This document shows, piece after piece, positions 24,001 through 40,645 of a stretch of 64,000 bases of DNA (its first letter is position 1; each line of letters opens with the position of its first letter). Source of the DNA: Astropecten irregularis (Eukaryota; Echinodermata; Asteroidea; Paxillosida; Astropectinidae). The notes beneath the pieces were generated by a model, which saw nothing but the letters and a program-made list of their open reading frames with translations, ran no database searches and was not told the DNA's origin. The translations under genes and the position numbers were made by a program. The stretch covers positions 21,452,001 to 21,516,000 of the forward strand of contig OZ020244.1 in the NCBI GenBank assembly GCA_963971285.1, given 5' to 3'.

Positions 24001-25198
24001 TTGTGAAATGTATTAGACTGATTTGCTGAGCAAGAATTTTAAGCCCAATCCGCCTCATTTACTTGTAAAAACAAAGGAAGAAACTCAGGGAAAATATCTT
24101 CCATCCAAAGACAAACAAACAAATAAACACAATGACAAAACAAACTGAATACAAAGAAACAAACACACAAACAAACAGTCAACTCAAGGTCTAGTCCAAA
24201 GCAAACCTAGGCTGCTGTGGTTAATGGCATATTCATTTGCATAAAAATAAAATAAAAGTGCCGAACTGTACAAATTGGATTGAATACTTTTGTTCATACA
24301 TCTTATATAGCAGGTCGTAACATAAGAAAAAAAGCTGTTACTTTTATAGGCAGAGAAACTTTAATAATGGTCAGGCCTAGCCATTGTAAATCCTGGCCAG
24401 GGCTAGGACTTCAGGCCTGACTCCTCCTCTTGTCAACCATGAACTTCACTGCAATAAAGCAGCTTCAAATCAATAAAACTGGGCTTCTGGATACTGTCCA
24501 TGATAGTTCATGGCCAAGGATTATAGAAGCCCAAGACCCCAGGCAAAACCCAGGCGGGTGTGGCTTTTCAGTGACTTGGCCCAACTAGTATGGAAGCTTC
24601 TCTCCCTAAAACAAAACATCAGTTCTTCCTCAAAGGTTTTCAAATATCAAGACATGTGTTAAGGGGTCCATGGCAGAAGTATCAATGAACAAATTGCTCT
24701 ACATACAAATGCCAGTGTCGATCAAACCATACTTTGTTTTCTTTCATGATCAAGGGATGAAGACAATTACCGGTAATACAAATAGACTTTGTGAAAGAGA
24801 GATCCTCCTTTCATCCAGACTCATAGTGCCACTCAATCACAATCACAAACTTGTACCATACTGTGATATTTTCTTTATACAGAATCGTAATTACAAATTT
24901 GTGCTGAATTCTCATTAACCATAATTTTATGCAAGCTTTCTAAAGTTGCATCAGAATGGTTTCTTTCCAATGAGAAGAGAAATTGAAGAGCTACACTCAG
25001 TCAATCATCCTCACTCCTTATACAAAATTCTGTCAAATGATTAAAGATTTATCCACCTACTTGCTCTGTTGTCAAGGTAGTCAGGGTCAACATCAACTTG
25101 AAGCAGAATGGTACAAGTTTGCATGTTGCTGCATGAATACTGTGTTCTTCCCCATGGGGCAAATATGACTACAGTTTTGGAGCTCCTGCTACCAGAAT

Positions 25199-31885
<6,687 letters not shown>

Positions 31886-32421
31886 GTTAATGGTCTGTCT
31901 GTGGGTCAACGTCTGCACTGGGATATATCAGGTAGGAGAGGATTACAAAGGTTAATAATTCACTCCATGTCATATAGTCGAGGCCTGTCAAACATAATCC
32001 AGTGAATGGATTAATTATTTCCTTCAATGAAATCAATTTGAGAAAAGAATGATTACCAGTGATTGACAATACAGAAAAAGTGTTCTGTAACTTCACCGGA
32101 TGCAAGTAATAATTAATGTTAAACTGGAGTTGCATACCAGTACCTGAAAAGCGAGCTTTGCACTTTGCAGGCAGCAGGGTGCTTTGACAAATTGACATAC
32201 GTACAATAACACACTTTGAAGTTGCAGCGGCAGCCACTTTATATTTTAAAATGCCCTCTGCTCTGTTGTGCGCATCAGTTTAGTCCAATAGCCTAGTTTG
32301 TACATGCTTTGTCATGAATTTTAATGTTGTATTTCACTAGACGAGAGTAGACTCATTTAATGATTGTTTCCTTTTCCTAATCACAAATCACCAGATCACA
32401 ATCATAACAATGGCATTCAAC

Positions 32422-33423
32422 GGTTTCAGGTCAACTCGGTCCGTAACCAACTCGGTCTGAGTCAACTCGGTCCGTGACCAACTCGGTCCGTAACCAACTC
32501 GGTCCATGACCAACTCGGTCTGTAACCAACTCGGTCCGAGGCCAACTCGGTCCGTAACCAACTCGGTCCGTGGCCAACTCGGTCCGTGACCAACTCGGTC
32601 CCTATGGGAAAATACACGCAAAAACGTCTGGTAATTTTGTTGCAGCAACACGAGTACGAAGTCTCGCAAATTGCGTGAATTAAACTATTCATTTAGGTCT
32701 ATTTATTTATTTATTCATTAATTTTCATTTATTATCTTAAAAACATTCAAAGAATGAAAAATACATTGGCAGGTGCTGCCCAGGGCCTGACAAAAAGTAA
32801 AAAAAACAAAAAAAAAAAACCCTGTCTTCAAAAGACGTGCCTTCCCAAACACCTGCCAATTATAATGTTATATGTATATAAACAGATTAATCACAACAAA
32901 GCTAAAAAATCAAAAACAAAACACAAAACAATCATCATTATTATTCATTAATTTATTTATTAATTCTAAACATAAAAAGCACATTTTCATAAGGCATTTG
33001 ACTTCGTGTATAATTTAATTAATATTTTAATTAAAATTGTATTGTGCCATTTTATCAAATAATTATGGTATCAACATAATAAGACATAATTTATTTGTTA
33101 AATGTTTCAGCCACAAGCAAAACATATTATGTTATGATGACATTAAAAACATTAATGCAAATAGCCTACATGTTGTACACTGCTGCTGCAAACTGCATGG
33201 ATTCTTGTTTGTGTACGTTTCCCATAGGGACCGAGTTGGTCACGGACCGAGTTGGTTACGGACCGAGTTGGTCACGGACCGAGTTGGCCTCGGACCGAGT
33301 TGGCCACGGACCGAGTTGGCCACGGACCGAGTTGGCCACGGACCGAGTTGGCCTCGGACCGAGTTGGTCACGGACCGAGTTGACTCGGACCGAGTTGGTT
33401 ACGGACCGAGTTGACTGGCACCC
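32422..33423. mobile_element. foldback transposon, copy A, with 8-bp TSD
   Basis: 1002 bp flanked by the exact 8-bp direct repeat CATTCAAC (32414-32421 and 33424-33431). The termini are GGTTTCAGGTCAACTCGG and, inverted, GGGTGCCAGTCAACTCGG. Each terminus runs into an array of a 16-bp unit (CCAACTCGGTCCGTAA type): about 11 units on the left, about 12 inverted on the right. The outermost unit variants keep the same order on both sides. The roughly 600-bp AT-rich centre has no domain-bearing frame. Non-autonomous, with an unidentified transposase source; an 8-bp duplication fits hAT or P-type transposases. Confidence 0.85.
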
Positions 33424-33739
33424 CATTCAACATTTTGAACAAAAATTGAAAAACCAACACTAGGCTAGCACATCGTCAAACCACGATCATAATCAAGAAA
33501 ATCATGTAGGCCTAACGTTAGGCCTATAAAAATAATAAAGTAATCCTTTCCTACCTCGGTGCTGGATGAAATACCCGCTGAGCTTAACTGAACAACCTGT
33601 ACTTTGACCAGTGACACAGCGCTCATGAGCGCTCAGTCACAACCCCAGGGTCGATCATGTCACGCTTGATTGCACTCTACAAACAACAGCTGTGAAAACA
33701 ATCAACCTCGGATCCTTAACATGTACTGTGTACATGTAA

Positions 33740-34244
33740 GGGGCCGTCCATAAAGTACGTACGCACGAAGGGGGGGAGGGGGGGTTGTTACCGATGCGTA
33801 CGCCATGCGTACAGGGGGGGAGGGGGGGTTAAGGCCAATGCGTACCGTACGCAAACGAAAAATTTGCATAGCATTATCGCGCGAAAAGAGAGGTAAAAAA
33901 CGTGAAAAAAGCACCGGGATTGTTTTCTTTTTTCCTTTTTTTTCTTATTCAACATGGTGAAAAATAGTAAAATCCATCTGTAAATGTATAAAAACCTGTT
34001 AAACTTTAGTCATTCATTTCAGAATTTGAAAGTGACGTCCCAATAACGGTACCGGCCCGGAATACGGTGACATTTTAATGATGCTAAAGCAAGGGACCAC
34101 GAGAAGTGAAAAACCTAATGTGGGATGCGTATGCGTACAGGGGGGGAGGGGGGGTTGGGACCACTGCGTACACCATGCGTACAGAGGGGGAGGGGGGGTC
34201 AAAAAAGTCGGCATTTCGTGCGTACGTACTTTATGGACGGCCCC
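33740..34244. mobile_element. PIF/Harbinger-type MITE with TAA target site
   Basis: 505 bp flanked by TAA on both sides (33737-33739, 34245-34247). The terminal inverted repeats are about 30 bp and match exactly over GGGGCCGTCCATAAAGTACG..TACGCACGAA. The interior has G-rich blocks and GATGCGTACGCCATGCG sub-repeats. A TAA/TTA duplication and GGGGC ends are characteristic of PIF/Harbinger. No transposase frame. Confidence 0.8.
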
Positions 34245-34567
34245 TAAGGGTACATCTATCTCTGGGAAAGAGAAATACTAAACATGAAAGACTGGTACCA
34301 TGAATCACACGCACTGTCAGATTCACGTGATGAAGTCAGGGTTTGACATTATTTGCAAATTCGGATTAAAGCCGCGTTAAATCATATGGAGTAAAAGGGG
34401 GTGGTGGTTAAAAGTGGGTTTTCAGCAAAACCACTTTTTGATCATCACCTTGTACTGCATCCATTTGGAATTTTTTTATTCGCGGCTGATTCAGGGGCGT
34501 TTTGCAGACGACATCTGTCCCAAAATTAAAAAAGTCGTCGGTCATCAGGCTTAGAAGAAAAGCAGGA

Positions 34568-37500
34568 ATGCAAGATACAACCAGGGATGCAGAAGAATGG
34601 GTCGAAGAGGTAACACTATAATGATGAGTAATCACAGACAGGGGAATGGAGAAAATGTTGAATTTTACTGTCTTAAAAAAGTTAAATTATGGAAGTTCTT
34701 GGAAGTCGAGTTCCATTCACACTGAACCAAAAACACACTGCAGGCACAGCACAGGGCCAAGGTCAGGATTCGGAGTGTTGGAGTAGGCCTATGTCATGTG
34801 GCACTCCGTCAGGGGCGGTTCTACGGGAGGGGCGGGTGGAAAATACTGGATCTTTTCAGTTATTACGTGCCAATGGGAGACTTTTGAGAACCGGTCTTCA
34901 AGTTCAAGTTCAAGTCAACACAGCGCACGCGCACGCACAAGTCAACAGCGCAGGCGCAAAACAACGCACGCATGCTCACAATTGCGTGCGCGTGTGCTGT
35001 TGACTTGAAGACTGGTTCTCAAAAGTCTCATTACTTGAAAAACTTTTTAGGCGATTGTGGGTTAACGGTATCCCAAAACACATTGATTTTTTTGGCTCTG
35101 AACTAACTTCTACTCCTCAAAAATGATACTTTTGACTTTCGGCAAATGTTCCTGGGTCCTTAAAAGCCTAGATTGAAGAAATTTTTTAAACATTTCAGGG
35201 TTAAAATTCAATTTTCTTACGCGCTTCTTGTAAACTTTAAAACAGACCGTCTGATCGCGTGAGGCCATTTTGTCTTGTCTGGTTAGTCTAGTGCCCAGAC
35301 CCAACAGACCAAGAGTCCTCTAAATGTCAGAGTGGAAACCAGACTATTCTCGTCTGCGGCCGTCCATGCGGCGGTGAAATGTTACAATCTTGGTTACCTT
35401 TTTTACCCCATAATTTCCCTCAAAAATCAAAGCCCTGCCCTCTTTCCAAAAATTTAAGCTTGGTAATATAGAGGAGGAGACCAACAAAGTACATGTGTAT
35501 ATGTAGGTAAGTTACTTTTCAAATAGTAGTTTCCTTTCCTTTATAGTTTAAGGACCCGTTAACCCACAATCCCCACTTTTTAGGCCTGGCATGGAGGAAT
35601 AAAACACACCTGTGGCCGATTTCACGAAACTTTACGCAGTTGCGTAAGTCCACTTACGCCACAAAATTTGTGGCGTAAGTGGACTTACGCAACTGCGTAA
35701 AGTTTCGTGAAATCGGCTGCTGGTGATAGACGCCCTCCTCGTTCATCATAACAAAGCAACATGAAACAAATCCACTGAATGTGTGATACAGGCCTGCGAG
35801 TCACTACCAATGACGTATAGGAGGTCAACCCTTGAAATCTTGATACCTGGACAACAGAAAAGTAATTAAAAAAAATGATGAACAACTAGTAGTACTTGTT
35901 CATCATTTTTTTGGTTACTTTTCTACTGGTACTACTAAAGTACTAGTACTAGGCCTACTTAAGTTATCCTCGATGTACTGGTTTTCGAGGGAAAAAGCAA
36001 AGTGTTGACATGTAGTTTGGCTTGCGGTGGAGCACGTACCGTACATAAAACAAATCAACTGATTGTGTGAAACAGGCCTGCGAGTCGCTACCACTTGATA
36101 GGAGGTCAATCCACGAAAACTTGATACCTCAACAACAGGTACACTGACGATATAGCAGAAGTGAGTGTAGTGTTCAAAGATAATGTCACATCTAGCACTC
36201 CCCCCCAAAAGAAATAATAACAAATATTGGCTCTTCTGCTGCCCCCCCCCCCCAGCCCTCCAATATTGACTCTAGAACTGCACCTGATGGCTTTGCTACT
36301 TGTCTATGCGGTTACATTTTAAACCATTACTTTAGGCCCTAATACCAGATCAGATGGACTTTGGAGGAAGGTCCTTCCTTAACAATCCTCCTTCCTTCGT
36401 CATTATTTGTATTCATACAGTCATCAATGCCTATTATTAAGTGATAGTATTATGTATTTTTCTTTCCCATTAGGAGCAGATGGTGGTTGTAGAACTGTCT
36501 GGCATCGTAGACCCTGATTATCTCTCCAAATGCCAAAGTACCAGCTTGAAAGTTCTTGTAAGTGAAACATCAGTTCTTATTACATGTATTTGATGGAATA
36601 AAACCAAATGAGCCGTGAAATGCAGCTCATTGCGAACGGTCTCTTTTGTGTTAAACTGTTAACAGTTAATAAGTTTAGTGTTCAGAACTTAGACGGCAGA
36701 CTGTAGAACTATTAACAGTAGTATTTGCATTTTCACAAAACATCTTTTTCACAACTTTTGATGATTGATGTTTTTCAGGGCATAGAGACAGAAAAACCAG
36801 TCATACAGCTCGGTAGCTATACCTTCAGTGGACAACACAAGAACATGCTGGGCACTGCCGTCATATTTGAGAAGGCTCAGGAGAATGGAGGTAAGTACAC
36901 TGACAGCCGGGGTTGTTCAAGTCTGTTCTTGACTCACAACTTAGTTGCCTTGACTCATCCCATTATCAGCAAATGACTTAAATTGAGTCCACGGTACCTG
37001 AGAATGACTTTAATTTGAGCTACTTTTTTATCTTTCTAAAAAGATCAAAAAGAATTTTTTTCACCTGTTTGACACTTTTCTGGATAAATACAGCGTTTGA
37101 ATATTATCAACGGTACGTTTCAACCATCACCATCTCTATACCCTGTAAGTTATAGGTAAAGCTGTGAAAATGTGTGTTTCGGTATGCTACCAAAGTATGA
37201 TACAACCTTTAAAGAAAGCTTAGCATGACAATTGTTAAGAATGACATACTCATACATTTAAGATTTTTTTTCTGAAGGCTGAAGTCATTATTAGAGTTAT
37301 TCCTTATAGCCGACATTGTTTGGGGCTAGTTCTCAGCATGTATTTTTGCTAAGCAGTTTTTTATATCCTTAGCAGCTCAAAGACATTAGGCCCAGTGAAC
37401 TCTATGACCTGGTACAGACTACATAATGGTTCAAACCTTAATATAATGTTTTGCCTGATTGACTTGTTTACAGCGCATGGCTCTGAGAATCTGAAATGGA

Positions 37501-38396
37501 ACTTCAAGTGTCACACGGACAAGAAGATTGAAATGCAGCGAGTTCATCTGAAACCAAAGCACAAAAACCCAGGTAAAAATTGACCAGCAGTGTCTGTGAT
37601 AGGACACACTCGGATTTGCCCAATTGAATTGATTCCAGTCACATAGTATTTTTTTTTTTTTACATTCATTCTGTCTCATGATTGGACGAGAGCATGTCAC
37701 ATGGTGTCATTTGTTACTGAAAAGGACAGCACTCTGTACAAGATGAAAGTATATACACATAGCTACCAGCTATTACATAGCAACCTTCAAGAAGATTCCT
37801 GATCGTCTGCTTTCCAGAGCTGCTTCGTTAAAGCGGTCAGCAAATGGCTTTATACTCAAAAGACAGCAGCCCAGTCCTCCATGGCATTGTGACTTGCGCT
37901 GTGGCTTGAGTTCTCGTTTGAATACCCCTTAGATAAATTTTAGAACATGGCAACAAACATTCAGAGAATTGTACCTGTAAAATATTAGGTAGATCTTTTG
38001 ATTTTTTGTGCCTTAAGTTTTGACACTGTAATCAGGCATGGAACTCAGACTTGACAAAAACTGAGGAAATTCCAATCTTCACAGGAGTTTCTGCAGTGTT
38101 TTTCTATTTTCAATGGCATAAGATAGAAGTGCAAAAAAAGAGAAAATCAGCTGATCCAAGGAAAAGATGCATGCCTGCATTACTTGCATTGTGATTTTGA
38201 TTTTGTTTCAGGTACCGGTGCTCTTTGTCATCCAAGATCAGCTGTCTTGCCAAGCAAAATAGTCTACATTAGAAATATGCACCAATTTTTGTTTCTTACA
38301 AAAAGGATATTTGATTTTTTTTAACTAGGAGGGGCAAAGCCACCATCTCAAGAAACAGAGGAGCAACCGGGAAAGGAGACTGAAGCACCACCTTGA
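34568..38396 (+). CDS. GTF3C6: TFIIIC subunit GTF3C6 (5 exons)
   Basis: Exons 34568-34609, 36474-36557, 36779-36890, 37474-37572, 38329-38396 join in frame to 134 aa. Exon 1 encodes MQDTTRDAEEWVEE and splices (GAG|GTAACA) to EQMVVVELSGIVDPDYLSKC, the N-terminal signature of GTF3C6. Conserved GIETEKPVIQLGSYTFSG and GTAVIFE follow, then the FKCHTDKKIEMQR strand. The family is the small TFIIIC subunit that pairs with GTF3C5 in a beta-barrel dimer; TFIIIC binds the internal promoters of tRNA genes for RNA polymerase III. The protein is shorter than human GTF3C6 (about 213 aa): after the core it ends in a short Pro/Glu tail. AATAAA near 38819 is the likely poly(A) signal. Intron 1 (1.86 kb) holds palindromic repeats. 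Confidence 0.88.
35615..35717. repeat. near-perfect 103-bp hairpin
   Basis: 51-bp arms, exact inverses around a single base at 35666: GCCGATTTCACGAAACTTTA..CCACAAA|a|TTTGTGG... In GTF3C6 intron 1. The terminal GCCGATTTCACGAAAC resembles the ends of the MITEs at 41075, 16672 and 20848, so it is probably a young MITE of that set. Confidence 0.8.
36195..36290. repeat. C-rich dispersed repeat, inverted
   Basis: In GTF3C6 intron 1. Contains CTAGCACTCCCCCCCAAAAG, a poly-C run and CAATATTGACTCTAGAACTG; inverse relative of 6660-6960. Confidence 0.4.
37008..37215. mobile_element. TTAAAGGTA-type MITE, partial inverted copy
   Basis: In GTF3C6 intron 3. Reads CTTTCTAAAAAGATCAAAAA, CACCATCTCTATACCCTGTA, then ACCAAAGTATGATACAACC TTTAA. 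Right half of the family only. Confidence 0.55.
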
Positions 38397-40645
38397 CGAA
38401 CAGCATGCTATTGGATAGGCAAACTTTCAAATTGTCTTCACTAGCCAATCAGGGACTGGCTATTAAGAGATGAGAATGTTCATCCAGCCAGTCAGAGGCT
38501 TGCTTCTATGCTATAAAGACAGACATCACGCTAGATGCCAGAGGATGGTAGGAATACGCTCATTGGGCCGACTGAACTGGTGTAGATTGGCTGAGCCAAT
38601 CAGCGATGCTGTTCAATACCAAAAGGACAGCAGAGACATCGTAGAAGACATTTTAATTGGTCAATCGCCTAAACCATTTTATACAAAAAACAGTGAGCTT
38701 TCAGATTACGTACATTTCCCCCATTTATTTCAAAAAGACTTCCTTTTCACAAAAAACCCCAATATTCGACATTGTATTCTTTACAATTTTGTATAAACCT
38801 ATACAAATGCAACAAAACAAAATAAAATGGGCTGTTAATGCTAAACATTTTAAAAATAATTCCAGGCAGTTGGATAGGAATAAAGTCTGTTGTTTTTGTT
38901 ATTTAATCATAAATTTAATACGAAAAACTGGATCCAATTCCAGATGATGATGGTATTCCATCTAAAGCTCCTAGAGTGTGGAAAAAATTCTTTTGTGGCA
39001 AACAATTGCCAAATAAAAAACATTTGACAATTCCCAGGCAGATACATGTACATGTATATGCAAACAGACCGTAAATTAACCCAACTTTTGAAGAGGAATT
39101 TTTGTTCAGACCAATAGGTATTTGAAGAATTGTGCATACTGTAAGCCCTGATTATTCTTGAATTGATTACTACCAAACAATGTAGTGGTCTGTTCCATGT
39201 AAGGTTTGTCATTTCAAGCTTGCGCTTACATGAGAATAATAAGAATATTACCTCTGCTGTCTTCAGAACAAAGATAACTAACACACCCATCAGCTGCCAT
39301 TCAAAAGAAATAAATACTATTATGAAATTTCTTTTTTATCCATGTGTGGCTGTTGTGATTTTGTTCTTATGTCACATAATGTTCTGTTATATTCTTTTAC
39401 AAAAAATAAACCAAACAAAATATGCCTGTGATGAGGCTGCTCTAGTGGGATTCGAACCTACCGGTACAGCCTCTGGGAGGTGGACGATCAACCGATGAAT
39501 TATAAGTACCGGTACTGAATAGTTGTGGGAACTGTCAAGTATAGCCAGTCAGGCCTATACTTCCGGAATACTGTACCGGCGCTCTACCAACTGAGCTACC
39601 CAGCCCTATGTTGGTGGTGTCCCTAATAGTCAATTATTTTTGTTCGTTTGGCAGTCGGAAGCCATGGAAGCCATGGTAATCATCCCATTTGAATTGGAAA
39701 CCCATTTTGTTGATTTTTGGTGCTAAGCCAATTGAAGGCTGATTCTAAGAGCTTTAAATGGAGACGACAAGTAATCTCTTCATACTTCATAGTGGAGAGT
39801 ACTGTACCCAACTGAATGACAGACAACACATCGTATTAAAGTTTCCAAAATGTTGCAGTGGCTGATTCTTCATGAGGATTCAAAAATAATGATAACTACA
39901 CAACAAAACCAATATGCCCTAAAGCTGAAAAACCTGCAATGCAAGTTTCACGATGATCAGTCAACTTCATAACTATTTTACGGTTGTAAATCCTTTACTG
40001 TTTCCCCCATCATGAGGCTCAGCACACAATTCAAAAGATGTCCACAAAAAAATCCTCCACAGCTGTGGTCCAGAGCTTCTTGCTGTTATGTCTTATGTAA
40101 CAATGCTACATGCTGCATGGAATGATTGGATAGTAGGCTTGTCCAACATATTCAAAGATAACTAATGCCTAGACTTATATGAGTTAAAAGCTTCCAGAAT
40201 TGTCTCAGACTTCAAAAGACAGGCTTAGATGGTACTGCAGGTGATCCATACCATCGGAAAGATCTTCGCCAGCTTGTTTCAATGGTAATGACATCTCAGC
40301 TTAGGTTTTGAATGACTTTTCCTCTACTGATTTGGCAGAGTCTGATCACATAGTGACCTTTATGGATTTCGGCAACGTTGAATCCGGCAGAGTGCAATGT
40401 GGTGTCCAACATACTGGGCCGAAAACCAGACCTCAAAATGAGGCATTAACTGTTCAAACCTGGAGCATCTCATCTCCAGAGGGGGTCTATAGTCAAGCCA
40501 GCATGGTATAATATTAACGAGGGGATGCACCAAGCCTTTTATACACACCAGATGATATGCAGAGCACCCTCTACTGCCGACAGGTGGAAATGTACAATTA
40601 AAACATAAAGTCTGAGTCCGAGTAAGTACATATGCATCATTCTGG
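38397..40645. other. convergent intergenic region and 3' UTRs
   Basis: Between the stops of GTF3C6 (+) and RBM17 (-). The first 430 bp are the GTF3C6 3' UTR (AATAAA near 38819). A tRNA-derived SINE lies at 39430-39670. Nothing else recognisable; the short frames have no support. Confidence 0.5.
39430..39670 (-). repeat. tRNA-derived SINE
   Basis: On the minus strand it carries GGGTAGCTCAGTTGGTAGAG (39605 downwards), a textbook A box. A B box GGTTCGAATCC (inverse near 39450) is separated from it by extra sequence. The leader AATTGACTATTAGGGACACC is shared with 14198 and 28495. A-box/B-box spacing and no acceptor fold argue against a functional tRNA. Confidence 0.6.

Larger units (their letters stand above)
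19061..25198. other. intergenic between the two SSADH copies
   Basis: No coding exon recognised in about 6 kb. It contains a C/G-rich short tandem stretch of AGCCC words (19180-19260), a CpG-richer block at about 19800-19930 (possible promoter of copy 1), MITEs at 19946-20290 and 20848-21098, and a tRNA-like B box (ACTCGAACCCGG near 23735, minus sense). The region from about 24000 to 25198 should include the 3' UTR of SSADH copy 2. The remainder is AT-rich without visible structure. Confidence 0.5.
31886..34567. other. intergenic: divergent promoters plus two transposons
   Basis: SSADH copy 2 and GTF3C6 are transcribed away from each other from this 2.7-kb space. It is mostly occupied by the foldback element (32422-33423) and the Harbinger-type MITE (33740-34244). 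The flanking bits (31886-32413, 33432-33736, 34248-34567) presumably hold the promoters; I see no distinct TATA or CpG island. Confidence 0.5.

Noticed and set aside
31886-31918. Upstream extension of SSADH copy 2 to 31918
   Set aside because: The frame stays open but the first codon there is GTG; the first ATG is at 31885.
32388-33463. Repetitive proteins of RVGHGPSW type
   Set aside because: They arise from the 16-bp terminal arrays of the foldback element, which are open in several frames.
39540-39608. Functional tRNA gene on the minus strand
   Set aside because: The A box is good, but the B box is displaced by extra sequence and the flanks are shared SINE leader.
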